The translations under genes were made by a program, and so were the position numbers. Positions 15,693 through 23,936 of a stretch of 64,000 bases of DNA are shown piece after piece (positions within the stretch are counted from its first letter, which is position 1; the number at the start of each line of letters is the position of its first letter). Where the stretch lies: NCBI GenBank assembly GCA_023411175.1, contig JAEYPB010000064.1, positions 62,001 through 126,000 of the forward strand, written 5' to 3'. This DNA is from Bacillota bacterium. GTDB lineage: Bacteria > Bacillota > Clostridia > Christensenellales > Aristaeellaceae. A model generated the notes under the pieces. It saw only the letters and a list, made by a program, of their open reading frames with translations. It did no database searches and had not been told where the DNA came from.

Positions 15693-16001
15693 TTAATTGG
15701 GTTCCCCCAAATCTTCAGGAGCGTTTTTTCTGGCCTTTTTTGGCCTGATGCCACGCACGCCGGGTCTGGCGACCGGTTGCGGCAAAACTGTTTTTTCGAA
15801 TTGCACAGCGTCGTCTTCGCTCGCGCCCGCAATGACTTCGTCAATTTCAATGGACAGATAGTCGGCATCGCTTTTTTTAACGCACTGCATGCAGTTGTCG
15901 CAGCGCTTTTCCGGATTAAGGTCGCAGACCAGGCAATCGCCGCAGTCTACGCAAAGCCGATCCTCATCAAGAACGCAATATTTCTCCATGCTCTCCTCCA
16001 T
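15693..16001 (-). CDS. Small cysteine-cluster protein of unknown function
   Basis: A 102-residue protein I do not recognise. Its N-terminal part holds eight cysteines, seven of them in two arrays: C17-x2-C20-x2-C23-x2-C26 and C34-x2-C37-x2-C40. This suggests one or two metal or iron-sulfur sites. The rest is acidic (EIDEVIAGASEDDAVQFE) and then basic (RPKKARKN). The start is ATG 16001; ATG 15989, preceded by GGAGGAG, is an alternative. It is transcribed divergently from lexA by a near-consensus promoter. Confidence 0.65.
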   Translation of the reverse strand: MEESMEKYCVLDEDRLCVDCGDCLVCDLNPEKRCDNCMQCVKKSDADYLSIEIDEVIAGASEDDAVQFEKTVLPQPVARPGVRGIRPKKARKNAPEDLGEPN

Positions 16002-16023
16002 GCAGGGCTCCCCCTGCTCAGTT

Positions 16024-16052
16024 AGTATACGCCATTTCAATGCGGATTTCAA
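16024..16052 (-). promoter_or_regulatory. sigma-A-type promoter of the Cys-cluster gene
   Basis: On the minus strand, TTGAAA (16052-16047), a 17-base spacer and TATACT (16029-16024), ending 23 bases before the start codon. The LexA box lies 18 bases further upstream. Confidence 0.75.
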
Positions 16053-16070
16053 GATTTACAAAAGAAATTC

Positions 16071-16084
16071 CGAACAAATGTTTG
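16071..16084 (+). promoter_or_regulatory. LexA (SOS) box
   Basis: CGAACAAATGTTTG matches the Firmicute SOS box CGAACnnnnGTTCG with one change in the right half. It touches the -35 of the lexA promoter, so LexA should repress its own gene. Confidence 0.82.
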
Positions 16085-16110
16085 ATGTGTTCCGCTTCAT
16101 GTGATATAAT
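16082..16110 (+). promoter_or_regulatory. sigma-A-type promoter of lexA
   Basis: TTGATG (16082-16087), 17-base spacer, perfect TATAAT (16105-16110), 22 bases before the start codon and overlapping the SOS box. Confidence 0.85.
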
Positions 16111-16132
16111 AGACATGATCGGGGGTTTTGAC

Positions 16133-16735
16133 ATGCAGGAACGCGGCATGAACAGCCAGCGGCGAATACTGGAATTCATCAAGAAGGAAATCGAGCTGAA
16201 GGGCTATCCGCCTTCCGTCCGCGAGATCTGCGAGGCGGTCAACCTGAAATCTACTTCCACCGTGCATGGGCATCTGGAACAGCTTGAGAAGCGCGGGCTG
16301 ATCCGGCGGGACTCCACCAAACCCCGTGCGATGGAGGTTCTTGACAACCCGCTTTCCAAGGGGCGCAGCGTGCCGCTTGTGGGCCGCGTGACGGCCGGTA
16401 TCCCCATCCTGGCAGAAGAAAACATCGAGGATTACATCGTCCTGCCCCAGGATCTCGTCGGCTCCGACGACGAGCTTTTCGCGCTCAGGGTTCGCGGCGA
16501 CAGCATGATCCGCGCGGGGATCTTGAGCGGGGATTTTATCATCGTCCGCAAGCAGAGCCATGCCGACAACGGCGACATCGTCGTGGCCATGATCGAAGAC
16601 GAGGCCACCGTCAAGCGCATCTATTTTGAAAAGGACGGCGTCCGGCTGCAGCCGGAAAACCCCTACTACGACCCGATCTACTCCCGAAAGGTTTCGGTAG
16701 TCGGCAGGGTTACGGCGCTTTTTCGAAAGCTGTAA
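16133..16735 (+). CDS. lexA: SOS repressor LexA
   Basis: LexA represses DNA-damage genes and cleaves itself when RecA filaments form. The 200-residue protein has the winged HTH (GYPPSVREICEAVNLKSTSTVHGHLEQLEKRGLI in its first 65 residues), the cleavage-site region VGRVTAGIPILAEENIE with the Ala-Gly bond, the catalytic Ser in RVRGDSMIRAGI and the Lys in MIEDEATVKRIYFE. The start ATG 16133 follows GGGGG by about eight bases; ATG 16148 is possible. It is divergent from the Cys-cluster gene and ends at a strong terminator. Confidence 0.95.
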   Translation: MQERGMNSQRRILEFIKKEIELKGYPPSVREICEAVNLKSTSTVHGHLEQLEKRGLIRRDSTKPRAMEVLDNPLSKGRSVPLVGRVTAGIPILAEENIEDYIVLPQDLVGSDDELFALRVRGDSMIRAGILSGDFIIVRKQSHADNGDIVVAMIEDEATVKRIYFEKDGVRLQPENPYYDPIYSRKVSVVGRVTALFRKL

Positions 16736-16742
16736 AATACGG

Positions 16743-16773
16743 AAGGCCCGCGCGGGATGCGCGGGCCTTTTTT
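16743..16773 (+). terminator. Intrinsic terminator after lexA
   Basis: AAGGCCCGCGC (16743-16753) pairs with GCGCGGGCCTT (16759-16769) around GGGAT; six T residues end the element. It lies directly beyond the stop of the converging gene and may stall both transcripts. Confidence 0.92.
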
Positions 16774-17999
16774 CATCCCATGGCGCGAACCGCCGCCTCC
16801 ACCGCCAAGCGCCCGTGCGCGTAGGTCAATCCGCCCTGCAGATAGCCGATGTACGGAGCGCGGATGGGGGCATCGGCGCTCAGTTCAATGGATGCGCCGG
16901 CTACGAATGTCCCCGCCGCCATGATGACCTGATCCTGATAACCGGGCATATCCCAGGGCTCCGGAACCGCCTGGCTATCCACCGGCGACACTCTCTGAAT
17001 CGCCTGGCAGAAGGTGATCAATGGCTCCGGCGCGCCAAAGCGAATGGCCTGTATGATGTCGCTGCGGGGTGCATCAAATGCGGGGTGCACGTCGTACCCC
17101 AGTTCCTGAAAGGCGCGGGCCGCGAGCACTGCGGTCTTGATCGCCTGTGTCACGACGCTGGGCGCAAGGAACAGCCCCTGAAAAAACAACTGATAGCCCG
17201 CGGCGTAGCTGCCAACCTCCGCACCGATGCCCGGACAGGTCAGCCGGTACGCGACCTTTTCGACCGCGGCGCGCTTTCCAGCGATGTATCCTCCGGTGGG
17301 CGCGAGCCCTCCGCCGGGGTTCTTGATCAGCGATCCAGCGATCAGATCGGCGCCGACTTCGGTCGGTTCTTTGGGGTTGGTGAACTCGCCATAGCAGTTA
17401 TCGACCATCACCAGCGCGTCGTGGTTCTTCGCGTGGACGCAACGGGCGGCTTCCTCGATCTCATCAAGCGTCAGCGACGGCCGCCAGTCGTAGCCTCGGG
17501 AGCGCTGCAGCAGCACCAGCTTTGTGGTCTCGTCTACAGCGTCCGAAAGCGCGCCCATATCGATCCGCCCTTCGGAAAGGGGCACTTCGCGGTAGCCGAT
17601 GCCAAAGTCGGAAAGGGCGCCCTCCCCCTTCGCGCCGCCTGTTCCGATGACCTCTTCCAGCGTATCGTAAGGCTTTCCCGCGCCGCATACGAGCGTATCG
17701 CCCGGTCGCAATAATCCCTGCAGGCAGAGCGCCAGCGCGTGGGTACCGGAAGCAATCTGCGGTCTGACCAGCGCTGTCTCCGTGCGGAAAACCTCCGCGT
17801 ACACCTGATCGAGCGCGTCGCGGCCCACATCCCCGTAGCCATAGCCGGTGGAAGGCGCGAAATGCCGCTGGGAAATCTCGAATTTACTGAAGGCGGAGAG
17901 CACTTTGCGGGTGTTTTCAAGCTCTATTGCCTCCAGGCGATCAAACACCGGCCGACACGCCGCTTCGCACCGGGCGATGAAATCTGTGGTGTTGTTCAT
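16773..17999 (-). CDS. Methionine gamma-lyase family protein (YnbB, 'aluminium resistance' family)
   Basis: A 408-residue PLP-dependent enzyme of the Cys/Met-metabolism fold, in the subfamily called YnbB or aluminium resistance protein. The PLP-binding lysine is in GSLIKNPGGGLAPTGGYIAG (near 185-205); RPQIASGTHALALCL and SRGYDWRPSL are family hallmarks. Its actual substrate is not established; C-S lyase activity is inferred from the fold. It is the last gene of the long mutSL operon, starting with ATGA on the miaA stop, an order (miaA-ynbB) also seen in Bacillus. Confidence 0.88.
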   Translation of the reverse strand: MNNTTDFIARCEAACRPVFDRLEAIELENTRKVLSAFSKFEISQRHFAPSTGYGYGDVGRDALDQVYAEVFRTETALVRPQIASGTHALALCLQGLLRPGDTLVCGAGKPYDTLEEVIGTGGAKGEGALSDFGIGYREVPLSEGRIDMGALSDAVDETTKLVLLQRSRGYDWRPSLTLDEIEEAARCVHAKNHDALVMVDNCYGEFTNPKEPTEVGADLIAGSLIKNPGGGLAPTGGYIAGKRAAVEKVAYRLTCPGIGAEVGSYAAGYQLFFQGLFLAPSVVTQAIKTAVLAARAFQELGYDVHPAFDAPRSDIIQAIRFGAPEPLITFCQAIQRVSPVDSQAVPEPWDMPGYQDQVIMAAGTFVAGASIELSADAPIRAPYIGYLQGGLTYAHGRLAVEAAVRAMG

Positions 18000-18928
18000 G
18001 AACGCTCCTCGTTTTCATAGTTTAAAATGTCCCGGGAAATATCCCAGGCGCTGCGTCCTGCGGCTTCGATCCATTTCACCCGTTCGTCCCGGCGAAACCA
18101 GGTGAGCTGACGCTTCGCATAATTTCGAGTGGCCTGCTGGATGCGAGAAACCGCCTCGTCCAGCGTACACGCCCCCGCCATCGCCCGCGCGATTTCCTTG
18201 TAACCGATCCCCTGCATCGCCGTCGTGTCGGCGCCAAGCCCACCCTGAAGCAGCGCCTCTACCTCGTTCGTAAGCCCAGCTTGGACCATTTCCAATACGC
18301 GCTGGTCGATGCGGTGGTAGAGCGCTTCCCGCGGCCATGAGAGGCCGTAGTGCCGCCCTCGGTAGGCACCCTCCCGCGCGCGGTCGGACGCGCGCTGTTC
18401 GGTCAGCGTCCGTCCGGTCAACTGATGGATTTCGAGCGCCCGGACGACCCTGCGCACGTCGTTGACGTGCAGTCGATCGGCGGATTCCGGATCGACTTCC
18501 CGCAGCATATCGTGCAGCCGCTCGCGGCCTCCGCTCTGTTCGGCGATTTCTTCCAGCCGCCTGCGGATGGATTCGTCGCCCTGCGCAGAAAAACCCATGG
18601 GGCGCGTCAGTGCATCGATGTAGAGGCCCGTTCCGCCGCAAACCACCGGGGTTTTCCCGCGCGCAAAGATGTCTTCGATGGCCTCGACCGCCTTTTCGCG
18701 GTACGCGGCGACCGAATAGAGCTCGCCGGGATCTATGATGTCCAGCAAATGGTGCGGCACGCCGCGCTTCTCTTCCTCAGAGGGCTTGGCAGTGCCGATG
18801 TCCATGCCGCGATAGATCTGCATGGAGTCTGCCGATACCACTTCCCCGCCGATTTCACGGCATATTTCGACCGCCACCGCCGTTTTTCCGGAGGCCGTAG
18901 GACCGCAGATGATCAGTAGTTCCCGCAT
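17996..18928 (-). CDS. miaA: tRNA dimethylallyltransferase
   Basis: MiaA adds the isopentenyl group to A37 of tRNAs reading UNN codons. The 310-residue protein has the P-loop GPTASGKTAVAVEI at residues 8-21, DSMQIYRGMDIGTAKPS, VCGGTGLYIDALTRP, and the C-terminal NYAKRQLTWFRRD motif. Its product is the substrate of MiaB, encoded upstream in the same operon. It begins 12 bases after mutL and overlaps the next gene by four bases. Confidence 0.95.
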   Translation of the reverse strand: MRELLIICGPTASGKTAVAVEICREIGGEVVSADSMQIYRGMDIGTAKPSEEEKRGVPHHLLDIIDPGELYSVAAYREKAVEAIEDIFARGKTPVVCGGTGLYIDALTRPMGFSAQGDESIRRRLEEIAEQSGGRERLHDMLREVDPESADRLHVNDVRRVVRALEIHQLTGRTLTEQRASDRAREGAYRGRHYGLSWPREALYHRIDQRVLEMVQAGLTNEVEALLQGGLGADTTAMQGIGYKEIARAMAGACTLDEAVSRIQQATRNYAKRQLTWFRRDERVKWIEAAGRSAWDISRDILNYENEERS

Positions 18929-18940
18929 CGTTTCCTCCGG

Positions 18941-20878
18941 TTACTGAAGCCGCTTAAACATTCGCTCTATTTCGCTGGCACGGAACACCCGCATCACCGG
19001 CCGGCCATGTGGGCAGGTAGGCGGCGCGCTGGTCCGCGCCATCTCGTCGAGCAGCGCTCGAATCTCGGAATCTGTCAGTCGGTCCCCCGCCTTGACCGCG
19101 CGTTTGCAGGAGAGTTGGATCACTTCTCCCCGGCGGCGGTCGAGGGTTGCGCTCTTCAGGCGATCCAGTTGGTCGACCATCTCCATAAAAAACGGATTCA
19201 GCGACGCTTGGCTGAGCACGAAGGGCACGGCCCGCACCATCATATCCCGCTCGCCGAACGGCTCCACTTCGAAGCCCGCCTGGCTGAGCGTTTCACGATT
19301 GTCCATCAACACGGCGCGCTCCCTGGCGCTGACGTGCACCACAAGCGGCGTCAGAAGCTGCTGAGAAGCGGCACCCTGCTCCAGCATGCGCTTGAACTTC
19401 TCGTACAGGATGCGCTCATGGGCGGCGTGCTGATCGATCATGACGAGGGAGTCCGCCTGTTCCAGCAGCAGATACGTATTCTTGAAAACGCCGATCAGCC
19501 GGTACTCGGACAAGGGGGATTCACAGGCCGCGGATATAGCTGGGGCTTCGACTGTTTCGGGCAGATCCCGTTTGGGAATAGGCACGGGGGGCGCAGAGTA
19601 CTCTTCCAGCCATTTTTCACGGTTCAGGGAGGAAGGCTCTCGCACCATCGGCCGCAGCGCCGCCAACATCGCCGAATCGCGGCCGACGGTCTGTTGCAAT
19701 CCACCCTCGGTCGGTTTTCCTTCAATGTCGGTCTGTTTTTGATCGGAGGGAATGGGGTCTGTTCTGTTGGGTGAAAGATTGCTATCGTGTGCAGTCTCCG
19801 GGATTCGGACTTCGGTCTGTTCGACTGTTTCGGGTGGCGTAAAGGCAATCTTGACGCGCGCATCCTTTAGAGGCGGCGGCGCAGCATCGGTCATGCGATC
19901 AGCCTCAAAGAACTTATCAAACAGCGCCCCGACGGATTCGCGCACGGCGGTTTCATCCCGGAAGCGAATTTCCAGCTTGCTGGGGTGTACGTTGACATCG
20001 ATGGCGGCGGGCGGTAGATCAAGGTGCAGCGCGCACATCGGGAACATGCCGATGGTCACCCGGCCACGGCAGGCGTTTTCCAGTACCTGCGTGAGCAGCG
20101 GGCAGCGCACCACCCGGCCGTTGATGAAGAAGGTTTGTCCTGAACGGTTGGGCCTGGCCGCATCCCCTACGCCGATGAGCCCCCAGATGCGGAAGCCGCC
20201 CAGCGCCTGATCAATGGGCCGGAGGAGCCCAGCCGTCTCCCGCCCGTAGACTGCCATCGCCGCGTGCAGCATGCTGTCGTCGCCATAGCTGTGCAGAAGC
20301 GTGCGCCCGCCGGAGATCAACCGGAGGGCGACGCCGGGATTGGCCAGCGCAAGGCGCTCCACCATCTCGCCCAATACACCCGCCTCGTAAGCCGGCTTTT
20401 TGAGAAATCCGCGCCGCGCGGGGGTATTGAAAAACAAATCGCGGATGATGATGGTGGTGCCTTCGGGGCAGCCGGCCTCGTCCATTGACAGGAATTTTCC
20501 ACCTTCGATCAGAAGCCTGACGCCGGACTGTGCGTCTTTTGTGCGCGTGGTCATCTCCACCCGCGCCACCGCGGCGATGGAGGGCAGCGCCTCGCCGCGA
20601 AAGCCGAGGGTTCGGATGTCGGTCAGGTCGTCGTCGTCCCGGAGCTTGCTGGTGGCGTGATTTTCAAAGGCAAGCCGCACTTCGGACGGCGCGATGCCGC
20701 AGCCGTTGTCCGTGACGCGCAGATACCCTGCACCGCCGTCCCTGATTTCAACGGTGACGGACGTTGCGCCGGCGTCCAGCGCGTTTTCGATGAGTTCTTT
20801 GGCGACGGAGCTCGGTCGCTCCACCACCTCGCCCGCGGCGATGCGCCCGACCGTCGCGGCGCTGAGAATTCGAATCAT
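18941..20878 (-). CDS. mutL: DNA mismatch repair endonuclease MutL
   Basis: MutL couples mismatch recognition by MutS to strand incision. The 645-residue protein has the GHKL ATPase site (ELIENALDAG, DNGCGI, TLGFRGEAL) in residues 1-330, a proline/acid linker, and the C-terminal nuclease domain with DQHAAHERILYE near 480-491 (the DQHAx2Ex4E metal motif) and CPHGRP near the end. The intact motifs indicate a nicking MutL as in Bacillus, fitting a genome without MutH. It starts one base after mutS. Confidence 0.96.
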   Translation of the reverse strand: MIRILSAATVGRIAAGEVVERPSSVAKELIENALDAGATSVTVEIRDGGAGYLRVTDNGCGIAPSEVRLAFENHATSKLRDDDDLTDIRTLGFRGEALPSIAAVARVEMTTRTKDAQSGVRLLIEGGKFLSMDEAGCPEGTTIIIRDLFFNTPARRGFLKKPAYEAGVLGEMVERLALANPGVALRLISGGRTLLHSYGDDSMLHAAMAVYGRETAGLLRPIDQALGGFRIWGLIGVGDAARPNRSGQTFFINGRVVRCPLLTQVLENACRGRVTIGMFPMCALHLDLPPAAIDVNVHPSKLEIRFRDETAVRESVGALFDKFFEADRMTDAAPPPLKDARVKIAFTPPETVEQTEVRIPETAHDSNLSPNRTDPIPSDQKQTDIEGKPTEGGLQQTVGRDSAMLAALRPMVREPSSLNREKWLEEYSAPPVPIPKRDLPETVEAPAISAACESPLSEYRLIGVFKNTYLLLEQADSLVMIDQHAAHERILYEKFKRMLEQGAASQQLLTPLVVHVSARERAVLMDNRETLSQAGFEVEPFGERDMMVRAVPFVLSQASLNPFFMEMVDQLDRLKSATLDRRRGEVIQLSCKRAVKAGDRLTDSEIRALLDEMARTSAPPTCPHGRPVMRVFRASEIERMFKRLQ

Positions 20879-20879
20879 G

Positions 20880-23468
20880 CTATATCCTCCGGGCCTGCTC
20901 GGTCAGTTTGAACAAAAGATTCAGCGCGTCCATCGGCGTCAGACCCATCACATCGATGTCGCGGAGCTGTTCAACGAGTTCCATTGGCCGGTAATCCGTT
21001 AGACCCACCTGACGGTTGCCGGCGTTTTTTCGCTTGTCGAGAATGGATTTTCCGATCGTCCCCTGATCCTGCCCGCTGACCTCGAGCCGCGCCATGATCT
21101 GGCGTGCGCGTGCGATGACCGGCGCGGGCAGCCCCGCGAGAGAGGCCACCGCCACACCGAAGCTGCGGTCCGCGCCGCCGGGCATGATTTTTCGAAGGAA
21201 GATCACCTGATCACCCTGCTCCCGGGCGGTGATTCGATAGTTGACCGCGCCGGGCAACCGTCCTTCCAGCTCGCTGAGCTCATGGTAGTGGGTGGCGAAG
21301 AGCGTCTTCGCCCGGGTCTTCTCCGCGATGTGCTCAACCACCGCCCAAGCGATCGAAAGGCCGTCGAAGGTGCTGGTGCCGCGCCCGACCTCGTCCAGAA
21401 TCAACAGGCTCCTTGTCGTGGCGAACTTCAGGATGGCGGCAAGCTCGGTCATCTCCACCATAAAGGTGGACTGCCCGGCGTACAGGTCATCCGACGCGCC
21501 GACTCGGGTAAAAATCCGGTCTATCAGCGGGATGCTCGCGGCGGCCGCAGGCACGAAGGAGCCCATGTGCGCCATCAGCGCGATCAGCGCCACCTGCCGC
21601 ATGTAGGTGGATTTGCCCGCCATGTTGGGGCCGGTGATGATCATCATGCGCGCATCGTCGCTTAGGAGCGCGTCGTTCGGAACAAAACGCTCCCGCCCCA
21701 AAGACTGTTCGACCACCGGGTGCCGCCCTTCCCGGATCTCCAGCGGGCCGTCCTCGACGATCTCGGGGCGCACGTAGCCGTTCTCCTGCGCGACCTTTGC
21801 CAGCGCCGCCAGCGCGTCCAGGAGCTTGATGCCCTGAGCGGTGCGCTGCAGCCTCGAAAGCGCCGAGGCGAGAACCACGCGGATCTCGGTGAACAGCGTG
21901 TACTCCAGCGAAACGGCATTCTCTTCCGCGCCGAGGATCGCGCGCTCCAGTTCCTTTAATTCCTCGGTGATGAACCGCTCGCAGTTTGCGAGGGTCTGTT
22001 TTCTCGTGTAGCGATAGGGTACGAGGTCGTAAGAGGATTTCGTGACCTCGATGTAGTAGCCGAAGACCCGGTTGTAACCGATTTTGAGGTTCTTGATGCC
22101 GGTTGCCTCGCGCTCCCGGCGCTCGACGTCCGAGAGCCAGGTCTTTCCCTCCACCGACGCGCGGCGCAGCTGATCCAGCTCTTCGCTGTAGCCTTCGCGG
22201 ATGATGCCGCCCTCTTTCACCGAAAGCGGCGCGTCCGGAGAAATCGCGCGAAGCAGCAAATCCGAAACATCGGTCAGCGGGTCCAGCAGCCCGTCCGCTT
22301 CCGAAAGGAGCGCCTGATCGAATTCGGCGAGCAGCCGCTTGATTTCCGGCACCCTGCCCAGCGTGGCCTGAAGCGCCAGACAGTCCCGGGCGTTTATCGT
22401 GTCGTAGGCGATTTTGGACAGGAGCCGCTCGATGTCGTAGGCGCCGCGCAGTGTTTCGCGCAGCGCATCGGCCGTGAATGCGTTTTCCTTAAGCTTGTCC
22501 ACCGCGTCGAGACGGGCGTCGATGGCCTCCTTTTTGGCGAGGGGCCGCTCAATCCAGCCCCGGAGCATGCGGCTGCCCATCGCCGTCTCCGCTTTGTCGA
22601 GAAGCCACAGAAGCGAACCGGCGCGTCGCCCCCGGAGGGTTTCGGTCAGCTCGAGGCTGGCGGCGGCCACGCGGTCGATCTGCATCGACAGCTCGCGCTC
22701 GTACCGCCGGACTTCAAGGATGTGCGACAGTGCGTTTTTCTGTGTCTCGGTGAGATAGCGCATCAGCGCGCCGGCGGCGGCGACCGCGAGGCGCATGCCA
22801 TCAAGCCCCAGCGCCGCAGCGTTTTTTGCGCCAAAATGGCTGAAAAGCGCCCGGGATGCGGGCGCGTAATCAAAGTACGCTTCATCAAGTCGCGTCACCG
22901 GGGTGCCGTGGGGCGAACCCAGCCGCACAAGGGCGTCGGGGTCTCCCGTCAGGATCTCACGCGGCTCGATTCTGGACAGCTCATCCGAGAGCGACTGCGC
23001 CGCGCCGGAGAGCTCGTGGGCGTAGAATTCGCCCGTAGACAGGTCGCAAAAAGCCAGTCCGGCGCGATCCTTTTTGACCAGCACCGCGAGGATGTGGCTG
23101 GATGCGCGCTCGTCCAGAAGCGACGCCTCGATCACCGTGCCGGGCGTTATGACGCGAGTGACCGCCCGCTCCACAAGCCCCTTGGACTCCGAAGGATCGG
23201 TGATCTGCTCGCAGATGGCGACCTTGTAGCCCTTGGCGATCAGCTTCGCGATATAGATGTCCACCGCGTGGTACGGGACCCCGCACATCGGCGCGCGCTC
23301 AGAGAGGCCGCAATCCCGCCCGGTCAAAGTGAGTTCCAGCTCCCGGGACATTTCAACGGCGTCCTCGAAGAACATCTCATAAAAATCGCCCAGGCGGAAG
23401 AACAGGACGGCGTCCTTGTGCGCCTCCTTGATTTCAAGGTACTGTTGCATCATCGGCGAAATGGCCAC
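20880..23468 (-). CDS. mutS: DNA mismatch repair protein MutS
   Basis: MutS binds mispairs and small loops. The 862-residue protein has the mismatch-reading Phe-x-Glu in RLGDFYEMFFEDA near residue 30, Walker A GPNMAGKSTYMRQ near 612, and DEVGRGTSTFDGLSIAWA. Length is normal. I place the start at GTG 23468, seven bases after GGAGGG, giving MAISPMMQQYLEIKE; an ATG two codons upstream abuts the ribosome site, and the open frame runs further into ylbF. It lies 41 bases after ylbF and one base before mutL. Confidence 0.95.
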   Translation of the reverse strand: MAISPMMQQYLEIKEAHKDAVLFFRLGDFYEMFFEDAVEMSRELELTLTGRDCGLSERAPMCGVPYHAVDIYIAKLIAKGYKVAICEQITDPSESKGLVERAVTRVITPGTVIEASLLDERASSHILAVLVKKDRAGLAFCDLSTGEFYAHELSGAAQSLSDELSRIEPREILTGDPDALVRLGSPHGTPVTRLDEAYFDYAPASRALFSHFGAKNAAALGLDGMRLAVAAAGALMRYLTETQKNALSHILEVRRYERELSMQIDRVAAASLELTETLRGRRAGSLLWLLDKAETAMGSRMLRGWIERPLAKKEAIDARLDAVDKLKENAFTADALRETLRGAYDIERLLSKIAYDTINARDCLALQATLGRVPEIKRLLAEFDQALLSEADGLLDPLTDVSDLLLRAISPDAPLSVKEGGIIREGYSEELDQLRRASVEGKTWLSDVERREREATGIKNLKIGYNRVFGYYIEVTKSSYDLVPYRYTRKQTLANCERFITEELKELERAILGAEENAVSLEYTLFTEIRVVLASALSRLQRTAQGIKLLDALAALAKVAQENGYVRPEIVEDGPLEIREGRHPVVEQSLGRERFVPNDALLSDDARMMIITGPNMAGKSTYMRQVALIALMAHMGSFVPAAAASIPLIDRIFTRVGASDDLYAGQSTFMVEMTELAAILKFATTRSLLILDEVGRGTSTFDGLSIAWAVVEHIAEKTRAKTLFATHYHELSELEGRLPGAVNYRITAREQGDQVIFLRKIMPGGADRSFGVAVASLAGLPAPVIARARQIMARLEVSGQDQGTIGKSILDKRKNAGNRQVGLTDYRPMELVEQLRDIDVMGLTPMDALNLLFKLTEQARRI

Positions 23469-23509
23469 GCGCATCCCTCCGGTCGCATTGGTAAGAGTCT
23501 GCCTGTTTG

Positions 23510-23923
23510 TTAGTTGAGCGTATGGGTTCCACAGCCGCCACAGCCGCCGCAATGGCCGCTGCAACTGGATTTGGGTTCCTCCATTTGCCCGGTGATGATG
23601 AACTTCAGCACCTGATTAACCTGCTCGATCAGGCCCGAGAAGTTCTCGCGCGCTTCTGTGAGCGCCTGAACGTCCTCAATCAGGGAAAGCCGCTGCTGAC
23701 AGGCATCCATCTCGGCGGAGAGTTTTTTAAGCTGTTCCGGATCCGGATTGTCCTTTTCGAGTACGGATTCGATTTTCTGGCGCGCTTCCATGTAATCGCC
23801 CATCGCTCCGGCGGCATCCGGGTTCTTCATGGCGCGTTCTTCCGCGTCTTTCATCGCCCTGTATTCTTCAGATTGCATGATCGCGTCGCCCAGCTCGCGA
23901 GTCTTCAAAAAAACCTGGTTCAT
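23510..23923 (-). CDS. YlbF/YmcA (RicF/RicA) family protein with C-terminal Cys cluster
   Basis: A 137-residue helical protein of the Com_YlbF family. RicA and RicF of this family join RicT in an iron-sulfur complex controlling RNase Y and sporulation. Most of the chain is long amphipathic helix; the last 20 residues contain CSGHCGGCGGCGTH, four cysteines and two histidines. The gene lies between miaB and mutS, as ymcA does in Bacillus, so RicA is the better label by synteny, although orthology of RicA and RicF is hard to separate. RicT is at 1349-2494. Confidence 0.82.
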   Translation of the reverse strand: MNQVFLKTRELGDAIMQSEEYRAMKDAEERAMKNPDAAGAMGDYMEARQKIESVLEKDNPDPEQLKKLSAEMDACQQRLSLIEDVQALTEARENFSGLIEQVNQVLKFIITGQMEEPKSSCSGHCGGCGGCGTHTLN

Positions 23924-23936
23924 TATTTTTCCTCCA

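Noticed and set aside
14459..16110. Recombinase region as an integrated element
   Set aside because: No flanking direct repeats, no cargo genes and no base-composition break; the neighbourhood with lexA looks chromosomal.
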